DNA of 64,000 bases from Hydrogenophaga sp. IBVHS1. Its GTDB lineage: Bacteria; Pseudomonadota; Gammaproteobacteria; Burkholderiales; Burkholderiaceae_C. Below, one piece after another: positions 1-8,300 of the stretch. How positions within the stretch are numbered: position 1 is the first letter of the stretch; every line of letters begins with the position of its first letter. The notes under the pieces were generated by a model. That model saw only the letters and a program-made list of their open reading frames with translations. It ran no database searches and was not told the DNA's origin. The stretch is taken from assembly GCF_002127265.1 (NCBI RefSeq), contig NZ_NFUU01000001.1, positions 868,001 through 932,000 on the forward strand, written 5' to 3'. The translations under genes and the position numbers were made by a program.

Positions 1-833
1 AAGCCGAACGGCGCAAGGAGTTCGAGTTCCGCTGGAAGGGCGCGGGTGGCGGCTTTCGTATGCTGCGCGCGTTCAACGACCTGATGGTGAACAAGCAGTC
101 GAACGACCAGGCGGCCGAGTTCGTGCGCAGCAAGATCCGCGCGACGGTGAAAGACCCGGTAACCGCCGAGCTGCTGTGTCCCAGGGACGACCTGCCTTTC
201 GGCACCAAGCGCCTGTGCGTGGATACCGACTACTACCAGACCTTCAACCGCGACAACGTGTCCCTGGTGGATGTGCGGACCGACCCGCTGGTGGAGGCCA
301 CGCCCAATGGCCTGCGCACGCAATCCGGTCAGGAATACCCGCTCGACGTGATCGTTTTTGCCACCGGTTTCGACGCCATGACCGGCGCCCTGAAGTCCAT
401 CGATGTGCGCGGTGTGGGCGGCCAGGCGCTGCGCGACAAGTGGGTGGATGGGCCGCGCACCTACCTGGGTCTGGCCGTGGCGGGCTTTCCGAACCTGTTC
501 ATCCTCGCCGGTCCCGGCAGCCCTTCGGTGCTCAGCAACATGGTGCACTCCATCGAGCTGCACGTGAACTGGCTCACCCGTTGCCTCGAAGACGCGCGCG
601 CCAGGGGCGTGCGCCGCATCGAAGCGCAGCAGCGTGCCGAGGACGACTGGGTGCACCACGTGAACGAAGTCGCTGACCGCACGCTCTACCCCACGGCCAA
701 TTCTTGGTACATGGGTTCCAACATGCCGGGCAAGCCGCGCGTGTTCATGCCTTACGTGGCGGGCGTGCCGGCCTACCGAAAGATCGTCAACGAAGTGGCG
801 GCCGACGGCTACAGAGGGTTCGAGATGGTATGA
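1..833 (+). CDS. FAD-dependent monooxygenase, Baeyer-Villiger type (C-terminal part, 5' end outside window)
   Basis: The reading frame is open from base 3, so the gene begins upstream of the window. About 276 residues of C-terminal part are visible. They carry the second conserved flavin-monooxygenase segment VFATGFDAMTG and a tail ending in MPGKPRVFMPYVAGVPAYR. The visible part aligns without large gaps to the C-terminal half of the complete monooxygenase at 33282-34895, including identical runs such as DLPFGTKRLCVDT. By family knowledge these NADPH/FAD enzymes insert oxygen next to a ketone, giving an ester or lactone. The N-terminal FAD site and BVMO fingerprint are not visible, so the class rests on the paralogue. 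The 3' end overlaps the convergent oxidoreductase gene by 25 bases. Confidence 0.88.
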   Translation, partial: AERRKEFEFRWKGAGGGFRMLRAFNDLMVNKQSNDQAAEFVRSKIRATVKDPVTAELLCPRDDLPFGTKRLCVDTDYYQTFNRDNVSLVDVRTDPLVEATPNGLRTQSGQEYPLDVIVFATGFDAMTGALKSIDVRGVGGQALRDKWVDGPRTYLGLAVAGFPNLFILAGPGSPSVLSNMVHSIELHVNWLTRCLEDARARGVRRIEAQQRAEDDWVHHVNEVADRTLYPTANSWYMGSNMPGKPRVFMPYVAGVPAYRKIVNEVAADGYRGFEMV

Positions 834-1876
834 AGCCGCACCACGTGCTGCGCCAGCGCGGCTTCGTGCACGGCCAGTGCAGCCTGCAGGGTGCGTATGC
901 CGTCCACCCCCGAACACAGCGGTTGCTCGCGCCCTTCGGCCACGGCGCGCACGTGGCGCAGTTGTTCCATGTAGGGGTCTTGCCGGTGCAGCATGGTCTG
1001 GCTCTGGGTGAGCGGTTCGTGCCAGCCGCGCTTGCCATCGAAGCGCCAGGTATGGAGGCGGGGCAGGGTGATGGAACCTTCGGTGCCGCTGAGGAAGTGG
1101 GTGTCCACCGACACCTGGGCGTAGTGCGGCGCCTCGCCGGCGGCGAGGTCCCAGTTCCACGGCGTCACTGCGGCGTCGGACACAGTGAGCGTGCCGAGCG
1201 CGCCATTGGCAAAGCGCAGCAGCACGGCGGCCGTATCTTCCACCTCGAAGCCCCGCACGGCGCTGGAGGTCATGGCCTGCACGCTGTCGATTTCACCCAC
1301 CAGAAAGCGAAGCAGATCGAGGTCGTGGATCAGGTTGATCAGCACCGGCCCGCCGCCCTTTTCGCGCCGCCAGGCGAGGTCGAAGTAGCTGTCGGGTTTG
1401 AGCCAGGTCGCCATGCCGTTGACGCTGACAGGGCGGCCCAGCACGCCTTCGTTCACCAGGGCACGGGCGCGCTGGATGATGGGGTTGTGGCGGCGCTGGT
1501 GGCCCACCATGACGGGCACTCCCGCGCGTTTGGCGGCGTCGCACAGCCGTTGGGCGTTCTCGATGGTGTCGGCCACCGGTTTCTCCATCAGAACCGGCAG
1601 GCCGCGCGAGATGCAGTCGATGCCGACATCGGCGTGCGTGTGGTTGGGCGTGGCCACGATGGCCGCGCGCGCGTCCGATTTTTCCAGCAACTCGCGGTGG
1701 TCCGCGTACCAGGCCAGGCCCAGGCTTTCGGCCAGCTTGCGCGCCGCGGGCGTGGGGTCGGCAATGCCCGCTACCGACACATCGGGATGGCGCAGCGTGC
1801 GCTCGATGTGCATGCGACCAATGGCCCCCGCGCCAATGACGGCGACAGGCATGCGGGAAGTGGGGGATGCGGTCAT
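809..1876 (-). CDS. Gfo/Idh/MocA family oxidoreductase
   Basis: The product is 355 aa. It has an N-terminal NAD(P)-binding Rossmann motif (VIGAGAIGRMH) and the Gfo/Idh/MocA signature EKPVADT, in which the lysine is the usual catalytic or cofactor-contacting residue. The family oxidises or reduces sugars, inositols and related hydroxy compounds; the substrate here is unknown. The ATG at 1876 is preferred because longer frames run into the divergent regulatory region; an ATG at 1852, just before the Rossmann strand, is an alternative. It is transcribed away from the KstD-like operon, with a TGGT-N3-ACCA palindrome between them. Confidence 0.85.
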   Translation of the reverse strand: MTASPTSRMPVAVIGAGAIGRMHIERTLRHPDVSVAGIADPTPAARKLAESLGLAWYADHRELLEKSDARAAIVATPNHTHADVGIDCISRGLPVLMEKPVADTIENAQRLCDAAKRAGVPVMVGHQRRHNPIIQRARALVNEGVLGRPVSVNGMATWLKPDSYFDLAWRREKGGGPVLINLIHDLDLLRFLVGEIDSVQAMTSSAVRGFEVEDTAAVLLRFANGALGTLTVSDAAVTPWNWDLAAGEAPHYAQVSVDTHFLSGTEGSITLPRLHTWRFDGKRGWHEPLTQSQTMLHRQDPYMEQLRHVRAVAEGREQPLCSGVDGIRTLQAALAVHEAALAQHVVRLHTISNPL

Positions 1877-1916
1877 GGTCGGCGGAAGAGGACGGTGAAA
1901 TCGCGATAGTATCCTA

Positions 1917-1927
1917 TGGTCCAACCA
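1917..1927. promoter_or_regulatory. Operator candidate TGGT-CCA-ACCA
   Basis: This is a perfect 4+4 inverted repeat with a 3-base centre, lying between the divergent oxidoreductase (start 1876) and KstD-like gene (start 1964). It matches the TGGT-N3-ACCA half-site arrangement known for FadR-subfamily GntR regulators and recurs throughout the window. Confidence 0.7.
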
Positions 1928-1963
1928 AACGCGACAGCCTTAAAACACCGAGGAAAAGACACC

Positions 1964-3673
1964 GTGAGCAGCCCGCCCTCCCTGAAGAAAGAAGTCGATC
2001 TCGTGGTCGTGGGCGCCGGTGCCGGCGGCATGACCGCTGCCGTCATGGGCACGCTGGCCGGCTTGGATGTGCTGCTGTGCGAAGGGACCGAGCAGGTGGG
2101 TGGCACCACGGCCACAGCGGCCGGCACGATCTGGGTTCCCAACAACAACCTGGTCAAGGCGGCGGGATTCGAGGACAGCATGGAAGAGGGCTTGCGCTAC
2201 CTCGATGGCCTGGTGCCATCGGGCGAATTGCGTCGCCTGCGCGAGGTCTACCTGGAGACCGGTCCGGCCATCATCGACGACATCGTGCGGCGCACGCAGG
2301 TGAAGTTCATGGCCGCTGGCAAGCACCCCGACTACGCGGACATTGCCGGCTCGCGCGTGGCGGGGCGCGCGCTCGCACCACTGCCGTTCGACGGCCGCCT
2401 GCTGGGCGAGGAGTTCCACCGCATCCGCCCACCGATGAAGGAGTTCATGGTGCTCGGCGGCATGATGGTCGGCAAGGCCGACATCGGCCATCTGCTGGGG
2501 CGATTCAAGTCGTGGGCCAGCTTCAAGCACAGCGCGGGCCTGGTGCTGCGCTATGCCGCCGATCGGCTGCGCCACGCGCGCGGCACGCGTCTGGTGATGG
2601 GCAACGCGCTGGTGGCGAGGCTCTTCGCCAGCCTGCGCGCGGCGGGCACGGCCATTGCGTTCGGCGCGCAGATCGAATCGCTGTCAAAGCACGGCAATCG
2701 CGTCTCGGGCGCTCGCTTCAAGCTGGCCACGGGCGAGCTTGTTGAAGTGAAAGCGCGCCTGGGTGTGGTGCTGGCCACCGGCGGCATCGGGCGCAACCCG
2801 GCGCTGCGCAAGCGATGGATGCGGCCGGGGCACGACCGCTGGCCTTCGCTGATTTTTGAAGGCAACCAGGGTGGCGGCGTGCGCGCGGCCGAACTCGCCG
2901 GGGCCGCGATCGACGGTACGCCGGGCGGCGCTGGTGTGTTGTGGCAACCGGTTTCGGTGACGCACGATGCAAAGGGTGGCACGGGCCTGTTCCCGCACCT
3001 CTTCCTCGACCGTGCCAAGCCTGGGTTGATCGCGGTGGACAGCGCGGGCCTGCGATTCACCAACGAAGGCGCGTCGTACCACTACTTCTGCGAAGACATG
3101 ATCAAGCGCCACGCCACCACGCCGGCCATTCCCGCCTGGTTGATCTGCGATGCCGCCTTTGTGGAGAAGTACGGCCTGGGGCTGATCCATCCAGGCACCA
3201 CCAACCTGAAGCCGCACGTGAAAACCGGCTACCTGCACGTGGGCGACAACCTGGACGCGCTGGCACGCAGTGCGGGTCTGGACGCGGTCGGCCTGAAGGA
3301 CAGCGTGGCGCGCAACAACGCCTACGCGCTCACCGGTGTGGACAGCGATTACGGCAAGGGCGCCACCGAGGTGAGCCGCTTCAACGGCGATCCCGATCAC
3401 CAGCCCAACCCTTGCCTGGGTCCCATTGCACAAGCGCCGTTTTGCGCCATGGCCCTGTGGCCAGCCGACGCTGCGGCCGACGCCGGCCTGTCGACCAACG
3501 AACATGGTCAGGTGCTCGACGCCGATGGCCAGCCCATCGCCGGCCTGTACGCCTGCGGCAACGACGCGGCCTCGCTCATGCGCGGCACCTACCCCGGACC
3601 GGGCGCCACCATCGGCCCGGCCATGGTCTTCGGCTACCGCGCCGCCATGCACGCCACTTCGCTCAAACATTGA
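1964..3673 (+). CDS. FAD-dependent 3-ketosteroid-delta1-dehydrogenase-like oxidoreductase (first copy)
   Basis: The product is 569 aa and belongs to the fumarate reductase/KstD flavoprotein family. The FAD dinucleotide motif GAGAGG is at about residues 17-22. The C-terminal YPGPGATIGPA segment (Tyr ~543, Gly ~547) corresponds to the Tyr/Gly pair of KstD that polarises the 3-keto group. Family members introduce a C=C bond next to a ring ketone, in steroids or in simpler cyclic ketones such as cyclohexanone. The GTG start at 1964 is chosen because a GAGGAAA ribosome site lies about 8 bases upstream; an in-frame ATG at 1916 would put the operator inside the gene. It leads an operon with the PRISE reductase, TIM-barrel protein and SDR. 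Confidence 0.85.
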   Translation: MSSPPSLKKEVDLVVVGAGAGGMTAAVMGTLAGLDVLLCEGTEQVGGTTATAAGTIWVPNNNLVKAAGFEDSMEEGLRYLDGLVPSGELRRLREVYLETGPAIIDDIVRRTQVKFMAAGKHPDYADIAGSRVAGRALAPLPFDGRLLGEEFHRIRPPMKEFMVLGGMMVGKADIGHLLGRFKSWASFKHSAGLVLRYAADRLRHARGTRLVMGNALVARLFASLRAAGTAIAFGAQIESLSKHGNRVSGARFKLATGELVEVKARLGVVLATGGIGRNPALRKRWMRPGHDRWPSLIFEGNQGGGVRAAELAGAAIDGTPGGAGVLWQPVSVTHDAKGGTGLFPHLFLDRAKPGLIAVDSAGLRFTNEGASYHYFCEDMIKRHATTPAIPAWLICDAAFVEKYGLGLIHPGTTNLKPHVKTGYLHVGDNLDALARSAGLDAVGLKDSVARNNAYALTGVDSDYGKGATEVSRFNGDPDHQPNPCLGPIAQAPFCAMALWPADAAADAGLSTNEHGQVLDADGQPIAGLYACGNDAASLMRGTYPGPGATIGPAMVFGYRAAMHATSLKH

Positions 3674-3688
3674 AACGGAAAAACATCC

Positions 3689-4750
3689 ATGTCATCTGCA
3701 TCTCCATCTGTGGCCCTTGTCGCGGGGGCCAGCGGCATCGTCGGTATCGGTGTGACCCAGCGTCTGGTGGCCGATGGCTGGCGCGTGCTGTGCGCCTCGC
3801 GCTCCGGCGGGGGCGACATCGAAGGCACCGAGGGCATTGCGCTGGACCTGATGGACCCACAGGCCTGCCGGCAGGCGTTGTCGAAGCATCCCGACATCAC
3901 GCACGTGTTCTTCACCGCCTACCAGCCCGCCGCCAGCCGCGCGGCCGAGGTGGCGCCCAACCTGGCCATGCTCCGCAACCTGGTGGAGGCCGTGAGCGCA
4001 ATGGCGCCCCAACTGGAGAAAGTGGTGCTGACCACCGGCGCGAAGTTCTACGGCATTCAGTGGGGCCAGACGAAGACGCCCTGCCGCGAGACCGACGCGC
4101 GCCAGTTGCCGCCCAACTTCTACTACGACCAGGAAGACTTCCTGCGCCAGGCACAGCAGGGCCAGCGCTGGTCCTGGGTCAACCTCATCCCGCCATTCGT
4201 TTCCGGCTTTGCTGTGGGCAACCCCATGAACCTGGTGATGGGCGTGGGCATCTACGCCGCCATCAGCAAGGAGATGGGCCTGCCGCTGCGCTTTCCCGGC
4301 AGCGCGGGCGCCTACGACGCGCTGCACCAGATCGCCGACGCGCACGTCATCGGCTCGGCCGCCAGCTGGGCGGCGCGCTCGGAGGCGGCGGCCAACCAGG
4401 CTTTCAACGTGAGCAACGGCGACCCGGCTCGTTGGCGCAATACCTGGCCGGTGATCGCCCAGGGCCTGGGCATGGAATGGGCCGAACCCAAGACCATGCC
4501 GCTGGTGGACGTGATGCCCGACCAGCAGGCGCTTTGGGACCGCATTTCTGAACGCCAGGGCCTGCGCAAGATCGACATCAACCGCATCGTCAACTGGGGC
4601 TGGGTCGACTACATGCTGCGCATGTCGCACGACGTGCTGCTGGAGACCGGCAAGATCCGCCGCGCCGGTTTTCACGACTGCATCGAGACCGACGCCATGT
4701 TCGTGCAGCGCCTGCGCGAGTTGCAGCAGCACAAGGTGCTTCCGTCATGA
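3689..4750 (+). CDS. PRISE-family enone reductase (progesterone 5-beta-reductase/iridoid synthase-like)
   Basis: The product is 353 aa and is an atypical short-chain dehydrogenase. The NADPH motif is GASGIVG (about 13-19). The catalytic Lys is in TTGAKFYG (Lys119), and the Tyr is in NFYYDQED (Tyr145/146) in place of the usual SDR YxxxK. The C-terminal block MNLVMGVG...GLPLRFPG is typical of plant progesterone 5-beta-reductases and their bacterial relatives. These reduce activated C=C bonds of enones such as delta4-3-ketosteroids, cyclohexenone and 8-oxogeranial. It lies 15 bases after the KstD-like gene, which catalyses the opposite type of change next to a ketone, so both probably act on cyclic enones or ketones. 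The true substrate is unknown. Confidence 0.85.
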   Translation: MSSASPSVALVAGASGIVGIGVTQRLVADGWRVLCASRSGGGDIEGTEGIALDLMDPQACRQALSKHPDITHVFFTAYQPAASRAAEVAPNLAMLRNLVEAVSAMAPQLEKVVLTTGAKFYGIQWGQTKTPCRETDARQLPPNFYYDQEDFLRQAQQGQRWSWVNLIPPFVSGFAVGNPMNLVMGVGIYAAISKEMGLPLRFPGSAGAYDALHQIADAHVIGSAASWAARSEAAANQAFNVSNGDPARWRNTWPVIAQGLGMEWAEPKTMPLVDVMPDQQALWDRISERQGLRKIDINRIVNWGWVDYMLRMSHDVLLETGKIRRAGFHDCIETDAMFVQRLRELQQHKVLPS

Positions 4751-5580
4751 ACGCCCGACACCGCCGCGTCAGCGACCTCACGCTGGGCTTCCTCACGCTC
4801 GGCGCACAGGCCGCGCCGCTGGACGTGATCGATGCTGCGGCCAGCGCGGGCTTCGGTGCGGCCGGCCCGCGCATCAGCGGGCGCTACCCCGGCGACGCGT
4901 GGCCCTCGGTCGACGACCGCGCCGATGCCTTCGACGAGATTCGCCGTGCCGCCGCCCAGCGCGGCGTGCGCCTCTCCAGCATCAGTGGCTACTACATCTC
5001 GCCGCAGGTGACGCTGGAGCACCTGCTGGCCAATGTGAACGCCGCAAAGGCTGTGGGTGCGCCCCTGATCCTGCAGGGCTGCTTCGACGCCAACATGGCG
5101 CGTGTGGCCAAGCTGGTGCGCGACTACGCGGCGGCGGCGCGAGAGGCCGGTGTGCGCATCGCGCTGGAGTTCATGCCCATGAGCGAGCTCAAGACCATCG
5201 CGCAAACCGTGGCGTTGATCGCGGCCAGCGGCGCAGGCAACGTCGGCATTCTGGTGGACGCGCTCCACCTTGCGCGTTCGGGCGCTACCCCTCGCGACGT
5301 GGCCGCGCTCGATCCCTCCATCGTGTACCTCACGCAGCTGTGCGATGCGCCCGCGCAGCTGGCCGAGGGCGACACGCTGTTCAACGAAGCCATGGCCGGA
5401 CGCCGTCTGCTCGGCGATGGCGGGCTCGACCTGGCCGGCCTGGTCAACGCCTTGCCGGGCGATGCGGAACTGGAACTGGAGACGCCGGCCGTGCAGCACG
5501 CCGACCTGGCCCCCACACTGCGCGCGCGCCACGCGGCTGAAGCGGCAGCGCAATTCTTCGCACGGCATTTCGCCCACTGA
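4747..5580 (+). CDS. Sugar phosphate isomerase/epimerase family TIM-barrel protein
   Basis: The product is 277 aa of the AP-endonuclease-2-like (xylose isomerase-like) TIM barrel. Visible signs are the metal-ligand-type strand ends ALEFMPMSEL, VGILVDALHLARSG and a C-terminal ELETP. The family includes hydroxypyruvate isomerases, inosose dehydratases and dehydroshikimate-type dehydratases, so isomerase or dehydratase activity is plausible but unproven. The start overlaps the previous stop as ATGA, indicating translational coupling with the PRISE gene. Confidence 0.75.
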   Translation: MNARHRRVSDLTLGFLTLGAQAAPLDVIDAAASAGFGAAGPRISGRYPGDAWPSVDDRADAFDEIRRAAAQRGVRLSSISGYYISPQVTLEHLLANVNAAKAVGAPLILQGCFDANMARVAKLVRDYAAAAREAGVRIALEFMPMSELKTIAQTVALIAASGAGNVGILVDALHLARSGATPRDVAALDPSIVYLTQLCDAPAQLAEGDTLFNEAMAGRRLLGDGGLDLAGLVNALPGDAELELETPAVQHADLAPTLRARHAAEAAAQFFARHFAH

Positions 5581-5615
5581 ATTTCACCCATCAACCTACG
5601 GAGACACGCAGCACC

Positions 5616-6395
5616 ATGAACACACACACCACTTTCGACAAGGCCTCACTTCAGGGGCGCGTTGCCGTCGTCACCGGGGCCGGGGGAGGGCTGGGAGGCG
5701 CCATGGTGGCGCGCCTGCACGGCATGGGGGCGAGCGTGGTGACGGTCGATCTCAAGGCGCCTGAGAATGCGTTGGCCGCGCTCTCGCTGGCCTGTGATGT
5801 GACGAACGAGGCGGACATCGAGGCCATGGCGCTGGCGGTGAAGACGAAGTTCGGGCGCTGCGACATTCTGGTGAACAACGCGGGCATCATGGCACCGGTG
5901 ATTCCCTTGGAAGAACTGCCCGTGGCCACCTGGGACAAGGTGATGAGCGTGAACCTGCGGGGTTCTTTTCTGTGCGCCAAGCACCTGGTGCGCATGATGC
6001 TGGCGCAGAAGAGCGGCGCCATCATCAACATCGCCTCCATCGGCGCGCGCGTGCCCAACGACATCGGCCCCTACGGCCCGAGCAAGGCGGGCGTGCTGGG
6101 GCTGACGCACCAGATGGCGGTGGAGTGGGGACCGCGCGGCGTTCGCGCCAACTCGGTCAGCCCGGGCATGATCCGCACCCCGATGTCCGAGCACTTCTAC
6201 CAGAACGAGAAGCTGCACCAGGGCCGCATCAAGGTGGTGCCCACCGGCCGCATTGGCCGGCCGGAAGACATCGCCGACGCGATCGCTTTCCTCGCCAGCG
6301 ATGCCGCTTCCTACATGAACGGGCAGGACATCATTGTGGACGGCGGCTTCATGCGCACAGCGCTCATGAGCGTGCAGCCCGCGGTGTTCGCCTGA
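5616..6395 (+). CDS. Short-chain dehydrogenase/reductase
   Basis: The product is 259 aa, a classical SDR. It shows the cofactor motif TGAGGGLGG, the NNAG motif (NNAGIMAP), catalytic Ser in IASIGAR and YGPSK (YxxxK). It probably interconverts an alcohol and ketone with NAD(P). It closes the KstD-PRISE-TIM-barrel operon after a 35-base gap with a GGAGAC ribosome site. The substrate is unknown, but the context suggests a hydroxylated ring intermediate. Confidence 0.85.
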   Translation: MNTHTTFDKASLQGRVAVVTGAGGGLGGAMVARLHGMGASVVTVDLKAPENALAALSLACDVTNEADIEAMALAVKTKFGRCDILVNNAGIMAPVIPLEELPVATWDKVMSVNLRGSFLCAKHLVRMMLAQKSGAIINIASIGARVPNDIGPYGPSKAGVLGLTHQMAVEWGPRGVRANSVSPGMIRTPMSEHFYQNEKLHQGRIKVVPTGRIGRPEDIADAIAFLASDAASYMNGQDIIVDGGFMRTALMSVQPAVFA

Positions 6396-6399
6396 AGGT

Positions 6400-7680
6400 T
6401 CAGCCAGCCAGCCATTTCGCCGGCACGGTCACGATCCACGGACAGAGGATCAGCAGGAACAGCACGAAGAACTGCGCGGCCATGAAGGGCAGCACGCCCT
6501 TCGTGACCTCGTCCATCTTCATCTTGCCCACGCCGGCCACCACATTCAGCACCACGCCCACGGGTGGCGTCACGAGGCCGATGGCGTTGTTCATGATGAA
6601 CAGCACGCCGAAGTAGACCGGGTCGATGCCGGCGGCCTTCACCACCGGCATGAGAACGGGCGTGAGGATCAGGATGGTGGGCGTCATGTCCATCGCCGTG
6701 CCCACCGCAATGACCAGCAGCATGATCATGAACAACAGCAGGATCTGGTTGTCCATGAAGGGCTGGAGCATCTCCACCAGCTGGGTCGGAATGTCGGCCA
6801 CGGTGATGAGCCAGGCCGAGACCATGGCCGCAGCGATCAGGAACATCACGATGGCGGAGGTGCGCGCCGCGGTGACGAACACGTCATAGAGCTTGCTCCA
6901 GTGGAGTTCGCGGTACACCACGGTGGCCACGAAGAGCGCGTAGACAGCGGCTACTACGGCGGCCTCGGTCGGCGTGAACACACCCATCTTCAGACCCACC
7001 AGCACAATCACCGGCAGCATCAGCGCCCAGGTGGATTCCTTGAGCGCGCGCCAGCGCTCGGCCGCGCTGGCCTTGGGCGGTGGCGTCACGTTTTCACGGC
7101 GCGCCACGAAATGCCAGGTGACGGCAATGGCCACACCCATGAGCAGACCCGGCACGATGCCGGCGAGAAACAGCTTGCCGATCGAGACGTTGCCCGCCAC
7201 GCCGAAGATGATGAAGGCGATGGAGGGCGGAATCACCGGCGCAATGACGCCGGCCGACGCGATGAGGCCACCGGCCCGGCCCTTGTTGTGGCCGGCCTTG
7301 ACCATCATGGGCAGCAGCAGCGCGGCCAGCGCCGCAGTGTCGGCCACGGCCGAGCCGGAGAGCGCCGCCATGAGGCAACCCGCCAGCACGGCCACATACC
7401 CCAGGCCGCCGCGCCGGTGGCCCACCAGTGCCAGCGCGAGGTTCACGATGCGCTGCGACAGGCCGCCCACGTTCATGATCTCGCCCGCGAGCATGAAGAA
7501 GGGCACGGCCAGCAGCGGGAAGCTGTCGGCACCGTTGATGACGTTCTGCGCCAGGATCTGCGCATCGAACAGATCCAGGTGCCACATGAGCGCCACACCC
7601 GAAAGCAACAGCGCGTAGGCGATGGGCACGCCGATCAGCATGGCCGCCAGCAGGGAGAAGATGAAGATGGCAACGGTCAT
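6400..7680 (-). CDS. dctM: TRAP transporter large permease, DctM type (first system)
   Basis: The product is 426 aa, very hydrophobic, with about a dozen predicted membrane spans typical of the DctM/SiaM subunit. Family features include the N-terminal PIAYALLLSGV region and the C-terminal block FIMNNAIGLVTPPVGVVLNVVAG. It forms the sodium- or proton-coupled channel that accepts solute from a periplasmic DctP protein, usually carboxylates or other organic acids. It follows the small-subunit gene by 10 bases in the same orientation. Confidence 0.92.
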   Translation of the reverse strand: MTVAIFIFSLLAAMLIGVPIAYALLLSGVALMWHLDLFDAQILAQNVINGADSFPLLAVPFFMLAGEIMNVGGLSQRIVNLALALVGHRRGGLGYVAVLAGCLMAALSGSAVADTAALAALLLPMMVKAGHNKGRAGGLIASAGVIAPVIPPSIAFIIFGVAGNVSIGKLFLAGIVPGLLMGVAIAVTWHFVARRENVTPPPKASAAERWRALKESTWALMLPVIVLVGLKMGVFTPTEAAVVAAVYALFVATVVYRELHWSKLYDVFVTAARTSAIVMFLIAAAMVSAWLITVADIPTQLVEMLQPFMDNQILLLFMIMLLVIAVGTAMDMTPTILILTPVLMPVVKAAGIDPVYFGVLFIMNNAIGLVTPPVGVVLNVVAGVGKMKMDEVTKGVLPFMAAQFFVLFLLILCPWIVTVPAKWLAG

Positions 7681-7690
7681 GGTGTGGGGC

Positions 7691-8227
7691 TCAGCGGCGG
7701 GTCGGGGTTTCGATGTGGGCCAGCTCTTCCGATTCGGTGACCATCACCAGCTCGTCGTCGGTGGTGGCACCCGAGGCCGTGCGCCACATTTCGCGGAGCA
7801 GCAGGGCAATGGCAGAAACGCCGAAGACGATGCCCGAGCCGTAGAAGATGGCCATGGACAACCCGGTGACCGGTGCCACGGAGTCGAAGTTGATGCGGGC
7901 CTGCGTGAAGCTGCCAGAAAGCAACAGCCAGGTGGCCCAGAGCATCAGGCTCTGGGCGATGAACAGGCAGATGCGGCGTGCCGTGCGCGGTAGCCGCGAG
8001 ACCAGCACGTCGGTGCCCAGGTGCCCATGCTCCTTCAGCGCCACGATGGCGCCCAGAAAGGTGAGCCAGACAAAAAGCCAGCGCGACATCTCGTCAGACA
8101 CCGCGATGTTGGAGTTGAAGGCGTAGCGCAGCACCACGTTGCCAAACACCAGCACCACCATGGCGGCAAGCGCGAGGGCGCAAAGGAAATTCAGCAGACG
8201 GCAGTAGCCGTCGATGAGCTTTTGCAT
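7691..8227 (-). CDS. dctQ: TRAP transporter small permease, DctQ type (first system)
   Basis: The product is 178 aa with four predicted membrane helices and the DctQ-like opening (CALALAAMVVLVFGNVVLRYAF). The C-terminal tail is charged and cytoplasmic. The ATG at 8227 is preceded by GAAAGGG, giving a family-length protein; longer frames cross the operator. It partners with the DctM gene just downstream. The matching DctP gene lies beyond an oppositely oriented gene. Confidence 0.9.
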   Translation of the reverse strand: MQKLIDGYCRLLNFLCALALAAMVVLVFGNVVLRYAFNSNIAVSDEMSRWLFVWLTFLGAIVALKEHGHLGTDVLVSRLPRTARRICLFIAQSLMLWATWLLLSGSFTQARINFDSVAPVTGLSMAIFYGSGIVFGVSAIALLLREMWRTASGATTDDELVMVTESEELAHIETPTRR

Positions 8228-8274
8228 GGGAAACCCTTTCTCAGGCAGCGACCCGAAGGCCGCTGAAAATGATA

Positions 8275-8285
8275 TGGTCAGACCA
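8275..8285. promoter_or_regulatory. Operator candidate TGGT-CAG-ACCA
   Basis: This perfect inverted repeat lies between dctQ (start 8227) and the divergent EthD-like gene (start 8301). It ends 15 bases before the plus-strand start codon. It belongs to the recurrent TGGT-N3-ACCA family of sites. Confidence 0.72.
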
Positions 8286-8300
8286 AAGGAGACTATTGAC

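Noticed and set aside
704-1909. A 401-codon plus-strand open frame
   Set aside because: It is antisense to the Gfo/Idh/MocA gene, which has clear motifs; composition is typical of a shadow frame.
1916-1963. The upstream ATG of the first KstD-like gene
   Set aside because: It would place the operator inside the coding region and lacks a ribosome site, while GTG 1964 has GAGGAAA upstream.
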